A stretch of DNA of 64,000 bases from Microbacterium luteum (GTDB taxonomy: Bacteria > Actinomycetota > Actinomycetes > Actinomycetales > Microbacteriaceae): contig NZ_CP063814.1 in NCBI RefSeq assembly GCF_015277875.1, positions 3,224,001 through 3,288,000 of the forward strand, read 5' to 3'. A model generated the notes under the pieces. That model did not search any database. It saw nothing but the letters and a program-made list of their open reading frames with translations, and was not told the origin of the DNA. Shown here in pieces: positions 16,995 to 27,255 of this stretch (positions within the stretch are counted from its first letter, which is position 1; every line of letters begins with the position of its first letter). The translations under genes were made by a program, and so were the position numbers.

Positions 16995-17111
16995 CCGTTT
17001 CGTCTCCTCGCTCCGCTCGTCGCTCAACGACCGGAAAAGGTTGATCCCAAGGTACTCCGCGGCCACCGGTCACCCCCACCGGTCGTTGAGCGAGCGGAGC
17101 GAGACGAAACG
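16995..17111. repeat. Inverted repeat between hspR and dnaJ
   Basis: Two copies of a roughly 33-40 base element face each other: 16995-17034 and 17079-17111. The right copy begins CCGGTCGTTGAGCGAGCGGA and ends GAGACGAAACG; the left is its near-perfect reverse complement. The pair can fold into a large hairpin in the dnaJ-hspR gap. It may attenuate read-through or process the mRNA, lowering hspR relative to the chaperones. Confidence 0.8.
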
Positions 17112-18116
17112 CTACGTGCGCGCCTTCGCCATGAGGTCCGCGCGCGGGTTCTCCTTCGGCTCCAGCGCCTGATACGCCGCGAGCGCCTCACGGGCCGCGT
17201 CATCCAGGTGCGACGGCACCGCCACCTGCACCTCCGCCAGGAGGTCGCCGGTGCCCTTCTGCGTCTGCACGCCACGACCCTTGACCCGCAGCACGCGCCC
17301 CGACGGGGTGCCCGCCGCGACCCGCAGTCGCACCGGGTCTCCGCCGAGGGTCGGCACCTCGATCGTGGCGCCGAGGGTGGCCTCGGTGAAGGTCACCGGC
17401 ACGGTCACGCGCAGGTTCAGCCCGTCTCGAGTGAACACCGGATGCGGCCGCACGGTCACCTGCACGACGATGTCGCCCGATTCCCCGCCGTCCGGCGAGG
17501 GGCGACCGCGGCCGCGCAGGCGGATCTTCTGCCCGTCGCGCACACCGGCGGGGATCTTCACCTTGAACGGCTTGCCGTCCTCACCCTGCAGGGTGATGGT
17601 CTCGCCCTTGGTGGCGGTGATGAAGTCGATGGTCGTGCGCGCGGTGACATCCGCACCGCGCGACGGACCGCCGAATCCCTGGAACCCGCCGGAGGGCTGC
17701 CCGAATCGACCGGAGCCGAAGCCGGTACCGCGACCGCCCTGCTGCTGGTTGAACATCGAGAAGATGTCGTCGAAGTCGGCGCTGCTGTAGCCGCCGCCCC
17801 CACGGCCCTGCCCGAATCTCGAGAAGACGTCCTCGAAGCCCCCACCCTGTCCGGATCCGCCAGCCGTGAAGCGCGCGCCCGAGCCCATGGCCCGGATCTG
17901 GTCGTACTCCTCGCGCTGCTCGGGATCGCTCAGCACGGCGTACGCCTCGCTGATCTCCTTGAATTTCGCTTCGGCCTTGGCATCCCCCGGGTTGGAATCG
18001 GGGTGGTAGGTGCGCGCGAGCTTTCGGTAGGTCTTCTTGAGGTCGGCGGCGCTGACCTCCTTGGAGACACCGAGGACCTTGTAGAAGTCCTTGTCGAACC
18101 AGTCCTGACTCGCCAC
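17112..18116 (-). CDS. dnaJ: DnaJ-type co-chaperone without zinc finger
   Basis: A 334-residue protein. The J domain at residues about 9-75 has the HPD motif (RTYHPDSNPGD). A long Gly/Phe-rich linker follows (GQGRGGGGYSS, GFGSGRFGQPSGG), then the two beta-sandwich substrate domains (DVTARTTIDF to the C-terminus). The CxxCxGxG zinc repeats of type I DnaJ are absent, so this is a type II/CbpA-like protein. I chose the GTG at 18116 because AGGAGGA precedes it. It stimulates DnaK ATPase. It lies 8 bases after grpE. Confidence 0.9.
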   Translation of the reverse strand: MASQDWFDKDFYKVLGVSKEVSAADLKKTYRKLARTYHPDSNPGDAKAEAKFKEISEAYAVLSDPEQREEYDQIRAMGSGARFTAGGSGQGGGFEDVFSRFGQGRGGGGYSSADFDDIFSMFNQQQGGRGTGFGSGRFGQPSGGFQGFGGPSRGADVTARTTIDFITATKGETITLQGEDGKPFKVKIPAGVRDGQKIRLRGRGRPSPDGGESGDIVVQVTVRPHPVFTRDGLNLRVTVPVTFTEATLGATIEVPTLGGDPVRLRVAAGTPSGRVLRVKGRGVQTQKGTGDLLAEVQVAVPSHLDDAAREALAAYQALEPKENPRADLMAKART

Positions 18117-18124
18117 GTGTCCTC

Positions 18125-18730
18125 CTACTCCGCCGGAACGGCGACGACGACCTTGGCCGGACGCAGCTCGACAGAGCCCAGGCGGTACCCGACTTCGACG
18201 ACCTCGAGGATCGTCGGGGTCTCGGTGCCCGGGGTGGGTGCCTGGAAGATCGCCTCGTGGTGCTGGGGGTCGAACGCCTCGCCGGCGGCGCCGTAGGGCT
18301 CGATGCCCATGCGCTCGACGACGCCGCGCAGCTTCTCGGCGATCGCGGCGAAGGGCGTGCCCTCGTTGAGGTCGCCGTGCTTCTCCGCGCGGTCGAGGTC
18401 GTCGATCACCGGCAGCAGTCCCTTGGCGACCGAGCCCTTGGCGCGCTCGATCTCGACCTCGCGCTGCTCTTCGGTGCGACGGCGGTAGTTGGCGTACTCG
18501 GCCTGCAGGCGCTTGAGGTCTCCCAGCAGCTGCGACTCGAGGTCGGCGAGCACCTGGTCCTCGGCGTCGGCACCGGCGGCGTCTTCGGATTGCTCCGCAC
18601 CGAGGATGTCGTCGACGGTCAGGGCCGGATCCTCCGGCTGAGGGTCGGAGGCCTGAGCCTCCGACCCCTCGTCGCCGGGGACCTCGTTCTCGGGGACCTC
18701 GTCGGGTCCCGGTTCGAAGTCCTTGGGCAT
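18125..18730 (-). CDS. grpE: GrpE nucleotide exchange factor
   Basis: A 201-residue protein with an acidic disordered N-terminus (residues 1-60), the long dimerising helix (LKRLQAEYANYRRRTEEQRE) and the C-terminal beta domain (GEAFDPQHHEAIFQAP, VGYRLGSVELRPAKVVVA). GrpE releases ADP from DnaK. It lies between dnaK (2-base gap) and dnaJ in a single operon. Confidence 0.95.
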   Translation of the reverse strand: MPKDFEPGPDEVPENEVPGDEGSEAQASDPQPEDPALTVDDILGAEQSEDAAGADAEDQVLADLESQLLGDLKRLQAEYANYRRRTEEQREVEIERAKGSVAKGLLPVIDDLDRAEKHGDLNEGTPFAAIAEKLRGVVERMGIEPYGAAGEAFDPQHHEAIFQAPTPGTETPTILEVVEVGYRLGSVELRPAKVVVAVPAE

Positions 18731-18732
18731 GG

Positions 18733-20661
<1,929 letters not shown>

Positions 20662-20680
20662 TCACGGGTCGACTCAGGGA

Positions 20681-20701
20681 CCTGAGCCGAGACGACTCAA
20701 G
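20681..20701 (-). promoter_or_regulatory. HspR operator (HAIR-like site)
   Basis: On the - strand CTTGAGT-N7-GCTCAGG resembles the HspR inverted repeat CTTGAGT-N7-ACTCAAG: one arm is perfect, the other 5 of 7. It begins at the -10 of the predicted dnaK promoter. A second half-site CTTGAGC lies upstream on the - strand, near 20752-20746. Control by the hspR product of the same operon is inferred. Confidence 0.8.
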
Positions 20702-20728
20702 CGTAGACCGCGAGGTTCGCGGTGTCAA
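20700..20728 (-). promoter_or_regulatory. dnaK promoter
   Basis: On the - strand: TTGACA (20728-20723), a 17-base spacer, TACGCT (20705-20700). The -35 is perfect and the spacing ideal. The HAIR-like operator begins at the end of the -10. Confidence 0.75.
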
Positions 20729-20771
20729 ATGAAGTTGATATGCATTGGCTCAAGTTTGGGTGCTGAAGGAA

Positions 20772-20828
20772 ACCTGAGGAACGCCTGACGCCCGGGCATT
20801 GGAGACCTGAGGTGCGCTGGGGACAGTG
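20772..20828 (+). promoter_or_regulatory. Upstream region of the pilus operon with repeated motif
   Basis: ACCTGAGGAA (20772), a second ACCTGAGG (20805) and TGGGGACAGTG (20818) precede the pilin gene. The same two elements, ACCTGAGGAA and TGGGGACTGTG, occur in the same order upstream of the orphan regulator gene at 31572. No convincing -35/-10 pair is seen here. Confidence 0.4.
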
Positions 20829-20877
20829 GATGCCGCGGGGACCTCCCGCACCCTCGACACCGCTAAGGGAGACTCGC

Positions 20878-21297
20878 ATGACCACTTACATCGCCGCCCT
20901 GCGGCGTCGCAAGGAGAACGGCGACGCCGGCTTCTCGCTCATCGAACTGATCGTCGTCGTCGTGATCCTCGGCGTCCTCGCCGCCATTGCCGTCCCGGTC
21001 TTCCTGGGGCTCCAGGGACAGGCCGAGCAGAGTTCCGCCGACTCGATCGCGGCGAACGCCGCCTCGCAAGTGGCGGCCGCAATCGCTGAAGGCGATGACA
21101 CTGTCGCAGACCAGGACTTTGGGAACTTCACCGGGACGAACGTCGTGATCTATAACGCCGACGGCACGGCTGCGACCGGGACCATCGAGATCGGCAGCTT
21201 CTTCGTCGGCGCCAACACGGGTGCCGCAACGGGCTATGCCGGTCCAGCATTCGACGGAAGCGTGACGCCCGCGGTGGCTGCGCCCACCGCGGGCTGA
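20878..21297 (+). CDS. Type IV pilin (major pilin candidate)
   Basis: A 139-residue prepilin. A basic leader ends in glycine, then the classic FSLIEL start with Glu at +5, and a hydrophobic helix (IVVVVILGVLAAIAVPVFL) used for membrane anchoring and fibre packing. The globular part is small and rich in Ala, Gly and Thr, with no cysteines. I chose the ATG at 20878 because of the AAGGGAG ribosome site; an earlier in-frame ATG would add an unrelated leader. As first gene and the only one with a canonical FSLIEL it is probably the main subunit. Confidence 0.9.
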   Translation: MTTYIAALRRRKENGDAGFSLIELIVVVVILGVLAAIAVPVFLGLQGQAEQSSADSIAANAASQVAAAIAEGDDTVADQDFGNFTGTNVVIYNADGTAATGTIEIGSFFVGANTGAATGYAGPAFDGSVTPAVAAPTAG

Positions 21298-21373
21298 CCC
21301 AGCCACTCCACCTCGGCCGGGTCGACGCGTGGCGTCGGCCCGGCCATCCCGCATCTCCCGGAAAGGATCCGGC

Positions 21374-21796
21374 ATGGCCGGCACCCGCGACACCCGCTCC
21401 GACGAGGGCTTCGGCCTCGTCGAGGTCGTGGTGTCGATGCTGCTGTTCGCCGTCATCGCCGTCGCGATCCTCCCCCTGGCCCTGCAGGCGTCGGTGCTGA
21501 GCGCCGGCAACCGCGACCGCGCGTCGGCGCAGTCGTTCGCGGCGGGGCAGCTCGCGGATGTGCGGGCGGCGCATCCCGACGACGCAGCCAACTCGTGCAC
21601 GGCACTGGCCGACGCCGCGGCGACGGGCGTTCCCGATGCCGCCGACACCGGATTCGTCGCCGACATCGCCATCGACACGTGCCCGACCTCCTACCCGGCC
21701 GCCGTGACCGTCACCGTCGCCGTGCGGGACGCTGACGCCGACCCCGGCTCCCCGGTCGTCGAGATGGCGACCAAGATCGTGGTGACGGCCCCATGA
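21374..21796 (+). CDS. Pilin-like protein (minor pilin, PilV-like)
   Basis: A 140-residue protein with a prepilin signal G|FGLVEVVVSMLLFAVIAVAI, Glu at +5. GAAAGGATCC precedes the ATG at 21374. Two cysteines (NSCTAL, DTCPTSY) could form a disulphide. It overlaps the next gene by four bases. By position and size it is a minor pilin that would prime the fibre. Confidence 0.85.
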   Translation: MAGTRDTRSDEGFGLVEVVVSMLLFAVIAVAILPLALQASVLSAGNRDRASAQSFAAGQLADVRAAHPDDAANSCTALADAAATGVPDAADTGFVADIAIDTCPTSYPAAVTVTVAVRDADADPGSPVVEMATKIVVTAP

Positions 21797-22446
21797 GCGC
21801 CGACACGTCCACGCGAGAGATGGTCGCCGACGACGCGGGCCTCAGTCTCGTCGAGCTGCTCGTCGCCCTCTTCGTCGGCGGCATGCTGCTGACCCTCATC
21901 GCCTCGCTGTTCGTCTCGACGATGCAGGCCACCGCCGCCACCCGCGACCTCGACCTCGCCACGGGTCGCGCCCAGGCCCTCAGCACGTCGCTGCAGACCG
22001 ACATCCGCAATGCCGCGGAGATCGTCGTGGAAAACATCCCGGGCGGCGGCACGCTCGTGCGGGCCCGCGTCGCCACCGGCGACACCGGCTGGCAGTGCCG
22101 TGCGTGGGCGCTCGTCGACCTCACCACGACCGACGCCGACGGAACCCGCCCCGGCGCCGACGGCGACCTCGAGGCCCGCACCCACACCTCCGCCCCGCTC
22201 ACCGGCACGCAGACCGCGCCCGCCCCCGCGACGACGTGGGGCGCCCTCGTCGACGTCGTCGAACCCACGACGGATGCCGCCGGCACGGCGCTGCCGCCCT
22301 TCACCCTCGACGACCGCCATCTGTCGTGGAACCTGACGGTCGTCACGTCGGAGCAGCCGCAGCTGAACGCGCGCAGCACGACCTCGCTCTCGGGGTCGGC
22401 CGTCGCCGGCGCCCGCGACGACGGAAGCGGTGCCCGATGCTGGTGA
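21793..22446 (+). CDS. Pilin-like protein (minor pilin, PilW/PilJ-like)
   Basis: A 217-residue protein with the prepilin signal DDAG|LSLVELLVALFVGGMLLTLI, Glu at +5. The rest is an extracellular domain with a Cys pair (WQCRAW and a terminal RCW). It overlaps both neighbours, so the minor pilins are translationally coupled. Confidence 0.82.
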   Translation: MSADTSTREMVADDAGLSLVELLVALFVGGMLLTLIASLFVSTMQATAATRDLDLATGRAQALSTSLQTDIRNAAEIVVENIPGGGTLVRARVATGDTGWQCRAWALVDLTTTDADGTRPGADGDLEARTHTSAPLTGTQTAPAPATTWGALVDVVEPTTDAAGTALPPFTLDDRHLSWNLTVVTSEQPQLNARSTTSLSGSAVAGARDDGSGARCW

Positions 22447-24089
22447 CCCGACCGAACCGCGTCCGCGACCGCACCCGCGACCGCGCCGTCGACGACGACC
22501 GGGGCGCGGCCCTCATCTCGGTGCTGATCGTCTCGCTCGTGCTCGGCGTCATCGCCGTCGGGCTCTCCAGCGCCGTCGTGAACACGACGCTCACCACGAG
22601 CGGCGTCCGCGCCACGCTCGAGGCGCGCGCCGCCGCCGACGCCGGCATGGCCGAAGCGGTCGCCGCCGCGAAGGGCGGCGACCTTTGCGACGCGACCGTG
22701 CCCGACGGCGCGCTCGACACCGGCGCCGCCTATACCGCATCCCTCGCGTGCGCCGACGACGGCAGCACGGTGACCCTCACCGCCACCGGCACGGCCGACG
22801 GCACGTCGGCGACCGTGCAGGCGGTCTACGCCCTCGTCGCCGAGACCATCGAGGCCGTCGATCCGTCGCTCACCCCCGTCGGCCTCGTGCTCTACGACGC
22901 CTCGACGATGGGCCAGGTGACCCTGCTCGCGCACGGCGGCAACGAGCCGCAGGTGGTCGCGGTCACGGGAACGTTCGGCTGCCGGCTCGGCATCCCCGGC
23001 AACCTGCTGGTGGGCGGCAACGTCACCTCGAGCGACGGCTGCAACGTCAGCGGCGACATCTACGCCGGTGGAACGGTCACGTTCAACGGCGGCGCGACGA
23101 CGGTGCTCGGCGACATCCTCGCCGCAGGCACCGGCACCTCGAAGATCAACAGCAGCATCGGCAGCGCGAACGCCGACGATCCGCTTTCGACCGTGCACGT
23201 CAACGGGGCACTCGACCTGCTGTGGAGCGGCGCCCGCGCGCACACGAACGTGATCGCGAACGGCTCCGTCACCGTCAACAGCCGGGTCATCGAGGGCGAC
23301 GTGACCCTGCCGACCGGCAGCTCCCCGTCGGTCAACGGCGGCCGCATCGAGGGTGAGACCATCCAGACCGACGACGTGCCGACCGTGCCCGCGCCGAGCC
23401 TCCCCGCCTGGTTCGACTACACGTACCGCGCCGCCGACTGGCCGGGTGCGACCGTCGTGACGCTGCGCAACGTCAGCACCAACGCGACCGACACGTGCGA
23501 TTACTACAACAAGCACACCGGGTGGAGCGTCGACGGCACGTGGGTCGGCGGCGGGAACCGCGGATGGAAGGACCTCGCGAACTACACCGGCACGGTCGTG
23601 ATCGACGGCCGCGCGTGCGACCAGCTCACCTCCAACGCGGGCGGCAATCCGGCACCGGCGCTGAAGGCCTCGAACGTCGTGCTCCTGGCGAAGAAGTTCG
23701 ACACGACCGGCCTCACCATGACCGCCGCCACGGGCGCGACGCCCCGCGTGTACTTCATCACCGAAGACACCGTGCCCGACGGCAGGCCCTCGTGCGCCCT
23801 CGGCGCGACGGCCACGAACGTCAACACCAACGGCGCCAACCTCGACGGCGTGCGCTCGCTCATCTACACCCCGTGCCGCCTGTCCGTGTCCGGCGGCGGC
23901 GTGCTGCTCGGATCCCTCTACACGAACGGGTTCAACTCCGGCGGTCAGATCACGATCAAGGGCGAGCTCATGAGCCTGCCCGGTCAGCCCGCCCCCGACG
24001 GCGGATACGGCGGCACGCCCACGATCATCGAGACCGGCGAGCACGCGCTCGGCGACGTGCTGTGGCGCCGGGAGGTGGCATCCCCGTGA
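22437..24089 (+). CDS. Large PilX-like pilus protein, possible tip subunit
   Basis: A 550-residue protein. The N-terminus has DDRGAALISVLIVSLVLGVI, a prepilin-like signal after glycine in which position +5 is Ser instead of Glu, as in PilX/GspK-type tip pseudopilins. After about residue 130 comes a region of repeated short beta segments (LLVGGNVTSSDGCNVSGDIY, GGTVTFNGGATTVLGDIL), resembling a beta-helix such as bactofilins or adhesins. A C-terminal domain has several cysteines. It starts inside the previous gene and is the biggest exposed subunit, so a tip adhesin role is a fair inference. Confidence 0.75.
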   Translation: MLVTRPNRVRDRTRDRAVDDDRGAALISVLIVSLVLGVIAVGLSSAVVNTTLTTSGVRATLEARAAADAGMAEAVAAAKGGDLCDATVPDGALDTGAAYTASLACADDGSTVTLTATGTADGTSATVQAVYALVAETIEAVDPSLTPVGLVLYDASTMGQVTLLAHGGNEPQVVAVTGTFGCRLGIPGNLLVGGNVTSSDGCNVSGDIYAGGTVTFNGGATTVLGDILAAGTGTSKINSSIGSANADDPLSTVHVNGALDLLWSGARAHTNVIANGSVTVNSRVIEGDVTLPTGSSPSVNGGRIEGETIQTDDVPTVPAPSLPAWFDYTYRAADWPGATVVTLRNVSTNATDTCDYYNKHTGWSVDGTWVGGGNRGWKDLANYTGTVVIDGRACDQLTSNAGGNPAPALKASNVVLLAKKFDTTGLTMTAATGATPRVYFITEDTVPDGRPSCALGATATNVNTNGANLDGVRSLIYTPCRLSVSGGGVLLGSLYTNGFNSGGQITIKGELMSLPGQPAPDGGYGGTPTIIETGEHALGDVLWRREVASP

Positions 24090-24907
24090 CCCCGCTCGCC
24101 CTCACCCTCGTCTCCGTCGGCGCCGGCGTCTTCGGCGCCGTCATCGGCTCGTTCCTCAACGTCGTCGCCTATCGCGTGCCCGCCGGCATCTCGCTGCTGC
24201 GCGAGAGCCGCTGTCCCACGTGTGACGAGCCGGTGCGGTGGTGGCGGAACGTTCCGGTGCTGGGATGGCTGGCCCTCCGCGGCCGCTGCGCGCGATGCCG
24301 TGCGGCGATCCCGGTGCGCTACCCGCTCGTCGAGGCGCTCACCGCGATCGTGTTCGCCGTCGTCGTCGCGTGGGGCGTTCTCGCCCTCCCCGGTCCGCCC
24401 GCGGCCACGCTCGTCGTCATCGCGGCCTATTTGTGGTTCGCGGCCTCGGGGATCGTGCTCACCCTCATCGACCTCGATACCCGCCGCCTCCCCCACGCGA
24501 TCACCGGATCCGCCCTGATCGTGTGCGCGGCCCTCCTCGGTCTCGCCGTGCTGCTGGGCGCCGACAGCGCATCCCTGCTGCGCGCGCTCGTCGGCGCCGC
24601 GGCCCTGTGGGCGTTCTACGCCGCGATCCGATTCGTGCGTCCCGACGGCATGGGCGGTGGCGACGTGCGTCTCGCGGCCGTCGTGGGCCTGATGCTGGGG
24701 TGGCTCGGATGGGGCCCGCTGCTCGTCGGCGCGTTCGCGGCGTTCGTGACCGGCGGCGCGTTCGGGGTCGGGATGCTGCTGCGCCGCCGCGGCGGTCGGC
24801 GCACGGCCATCCCGTTCGGCCCGTGGATCATCGTCGGCGCCTGGATCGGCGTGCTCGCCGGCGACGCGATCGCGCGCGCCTACACCGGCCTGTACCCGGA
24901 GCTGTGA
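24086..24907 (+). CDS. pilD: Prepilin peptidase (type IV leader peptidase/methylase)
   Basis: A 273-residue membrane protein. The N-terminal domain has two CxxC pairs (CPTCDEPVRWW and CARCRAAIP) for zinc, preceded by the substrate loop GSFLNVVAYRVP. The catalytic aspartates are seen in LIDLDTRRLPH and GMGGGDVRLAA. It cleaves prepilin leaders and methylates the new N-terminus. The GTG start overlaps the upstream stop (GTGA) and follows GGGAGGTGG. Confidence 0.93.
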   Translation: MTPLALTLVSVGAGVFGAVIGSFLNVVAYRVPAGISLLRESRCPTCDEPVRWWRNVPVLGWLALRGRCARCRAAIPVRYPLVEALTAIVFAVVVAWGVLALPGPPAATLVVIAAYLWFAASGIVLTLIDLDTRRLPHAITGSALIVCAALLGLAVLLGADSASLLRALVGAAALWAFYAAIRFVRPDGMGGGDVRLAAVVGLMLGWLGWGPLLVGAFAAFVTGGAFGVGMLLRRRGGRRTAIPFGPWIIVGAWIGVLAGDAIARAYTGLYPEL

Positions 24908-24915
24908 GGACGATC

Positions 24916-25920
24916 ATGCCGAAGACGCAGGTGGCGGTGGAGATCACCGAGGAGAGCGTGCGCGCGATCGAGGTGAGCCTCGGACGCACCCCGACCGTCG
25001 TGGCGGCCGGCGAGGTGCCGGTGCCGCCGGGGGCGGCGAAGGACTCCGAGGTGCTCGATCGCGATGCGGTCGCCGTCGCCCTGCAACGGCTGTGGGCCGA
25101 GGCGCGCATCTCGCAGCGCAACGTCGTGCTCGGCGTCGGCAACCGCCGCATCCTCGTGCGGGAGCACTCGACCCAGCTCACCAACCCCGCGCAGATCCGC
25201 CAGGCGCTGCCGTTCGAAGTGCAGGACCGCCTGCCCGTGCCGGTGGATCAGGCCGTTCTCGACTTCGTGCCGACCGCGCAGGACGACCGTGGCGTGCACG
25301 GCCTGCTCGTCGCCGCCGTCGCCGAGCACATGGAGGAGCTCGTCGGCGCCCTCGACAAGGCACGCCTTCGCCCCCTGTCGATCGACCTCGTCGCCTTCGG
25401 CTACGCCCGCGCCCTCGCGACCCTCGTCGAGCCGGGCCGCACCGGCCTCCTCGTGGGCATCGGCGAGCACACCACGCACATCGTCATCGCCACCGACGGG
25501 GTGCCGAGATTCGTGCGCGTCGTTCCGCTCGACATCGTCGACGCGGCACCCCCCGACGAACCGGCACCCGCATCCGAGCCGCTTCGCCGTCGCCGCGCCG
25601 CGACGGTCGAGTCGGATGCGCGCGACGCGCTCTCGCCCGCGGTGCAGACGGCGCTCATCGACCTCGTCGGGCGCCTGCGGAGCACCGTCGCCTTCTACCG
25701 CGACCGTGCGAACGCCGCGCCGATCGACATCGCCTTCGTGACCGGGACGCACGCCGCGCATCCGCGACTCGTCGAGGCGATCGCGACGGCCGCCGGCGCC
25801 CCGGTCACCCCGGTCTCGGTCTCCGATCTCGTGCCGGCCGCTCCCGGTCTCGCGCTGCCCGTCGGAACGGCCGCGCGCCTGACCGGCACGGCCGCGCTGC
25901 TGCAGGGCGGCGTCTCGTGA
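24916..25920 (+). CDS. pilM: PilM, actin-like pilus assembly ATPase
   Basis: A 334-residue FtsA/PilM-fold protein starting KTQVAVEITEESVRAIEV, with RQALPFEVQDRLPVPVDQAV, the PilM-typical segment that follows the 1A-like region, and TGLLVGIGEHTTHIVIATDG as the second phosphate loop. It is cytoplasmic and recruits the PilN tail to the inner-membrane platform. Its stop overlaps the pilN start. Confidence 0.9.
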   Translation: MPKTQVAVEITEESVRAIEVSLGRTPTVVAAGEVPVPPGAAKDSEVLDRDAVAVALQRLWAEARISQRNVVLGVGNRRILVREHSTQLTNPAQIRQALPFEVQDRLPVPVDQAVLDFVPTAQDDRGVHGLLVAAVAEHMEELVGALDKARLRPLSIDLVAFGYARALATLVEPGRTGLLVGIGEHTTHIVIATDGVPRFVRVVPLDIVDAAPPDEPAPASEPLRRRRAATVESDARDALSPAVQTALIDLVGRLRSTVAFYRDRANAAPIDIAFVTGTHAAHPRLVEAIATAAGAPVTPVSVSDLVPAAPGLALPVGTAARLTGTAALLQGGVS

Positions 25921-26564
25921 ACGTGCGCCGCACCCGGCAGCCTGTGCTTCCCATCGGCTCCCTCCCCCGCGTCGACCTGCTGCCCCCGTCCGAGATGCGA
26001 CGGCGCGACATGCTGGCGCGCGCCCGCGCGTGGATGGTCGTCGGCATCGCCGCCGTCGCCGTCTCGGCGCTGCTCGTGGGCGGAGCCGCCGCCTATCACG
26101 TCGCCTCGTCGGTGCGGCTCGGCCTCGAGCAGGCCCGCACCCAGCAGATCCTCACCGGCATCGCGGAGCTGTCGGAGGTGAGCGAAGCGCTCGCGACCCG
26201 CGGAGACCTGCAGGCGCTGCGCGCCGATGCGATGGCCGGCGACCTGGAGTGGACGCCCGCGGTCGCGCTCATCGCCTCGCACCTGCCGGCCGGGGTGACG
26301 ATCACCGGCTTCTCGCTCGATGCCGGCGCCGCGCCCGTGGCGGGGTCCGACCCGACGTCTGCGACCGGGATGTCGGGCACCGTGACCGTTCAGACGCCGG
26401 CCGCGATCGACCTCGTCGCGGCGACCCGCGACCTGCGGGAGGCCCCCGCGGTGATCGCGGCCGACCTCGAGTCGCTGACCGCCGCCGACGGCGTGTTCAC
26501 CTACACCCTGCGCATCGCGCTCGACCAGTCCGTGTACACCGGCGCCTTCACGGCCGAGGAGTGA
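25917..26564 (+). CDS. pilN: PilN-like platform protein
   Basis: A 215-residue bitopic protein. The cytoplasmic N-terminus contains LPRVDLLPPSE, matching the PilN motif (INLLP) that docks on PilM. One membrane helix follows (AWMVVGIAAVAVSALLVGGA), then a coiled coil and a ferredoxin-like domain. The GTG at 25917 overlaps the pilM stop. Confidence 0.86.
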   Translation: MNVRRTRQPVLPIGSLPRVDLLPPSEMRRRDMLARARAWMVVGIAAVAVSALLVGGAAAYHVASSVRLGLEQARTQQILTGIAELSEVSEALATRGDLQALRADAMAGDLEWTPAVALIASHLPAGVTITGFSLDAGAAPVAGSDPTSATGMSGTVTVQTPAAIDLVAATRDLREAPAVIAADLESLTAADGVFTYTLRIALDQSVYTGAFTAEE

Positions 26565-26565
26565 G

Positions 26566-27225
26566 ATGACCAAGCAGCTCGTCAACCTCATCGGCGCGGC
26601 CACGACCCTCGCGATCCTCGTGCTCGCCGTGCTCGTGTTCGCGCTCCCCCTGTTCACGCAGGCGACCCGCACGGCGGGCGAGGCCGGCGCGGTCGCCGCG
26701 CAGAACCGCTCGCAGCAGGGGGTGCTGGATGCGCTGGTCGCCCAGTCCGCCGACATGACGGCCCTCGAGGCGCAGGTCGCGACCCTCCGCGCGGAGATCC
26801 CCGCCGAGGCGCGCGTCGACGACGTGCTCCTGCTTGCGATCGACGCGGCCGCCGCGCAGGGCGGCTCGGTCACCTCGGTGACGCCCGCGAGCAGCGAGGC
26901 CTTCGCCGTGCGCACGGACGAGGCCGCCACTCCGGCACCGCAGCCCGCAGACGAGGCAGCCGAGACCGACGACGCCTCCGCCGCCGTCGGGCCGAGCACC
27001 ACCCTCGAGTCGAGCACCCCGGCGCCCGTCGCGGCGAGCGACGGCCCTCAGCAGACGTCGGTGACCGTCGTGGTGGCCGCGCCCACGGTCGAGGCCGCCA
27101 CGCGCATCCTCGACGAGCTGCGCGCCGGCCCCCGCCTGGTCGCGGTGACGCAGGCCTCCGTCACCGAGGGCGCCGAGGGCGGGGCGAGCCTCAGCGCGAC
27201 GCTCCTCGTCTTCACGCGACCCTGA
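26566..27225 (+). CDS. PilO-like platform protein
   Basis: A 219-residue bitopic protein with a single N-terminal membrane helix (LAILVLAVLVFALPLF preceded by a short leader), a coiled coil, and a low-complexity Ala/Pro/Thr stretch between two small alpha/beta parts. The position right after pilN and the topology indicate PilO. It is the last gene of the + strand pilus operon, facing pilC. Confidence 0.78.
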   Translation: MTKQLVNLIGAATTLAILVLAVLVFALPLFTQATRTAGEAGAVAAQNRSQQGVLDALVAQSADMTALEAQVATLRAEIPAEARVDDVLLLAIDAAAAQGGSVTSVTPASSEAFAVRTDEAATPAPQPADEAAETDDASAAVGPSTTLESSTPAPVAASDGPQQTSVTVVVAAPTVEAATRILDELRAGPRLVAVTQASVTEGAEGGASLSATLLVFTRP

Positions 27226-27255
27226 TCCGCGCCGCCGCGCCGCGGTCGGCCCCGG

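Noticed and set aside
21374..24089. Reading the pilin-like genes as a type II secretion system
   Set aside because: PilT with its retraction signature and PilM/N/O are present and no secretin or GspC/L/M-type genes are seen, so a type IV pilus fits better.
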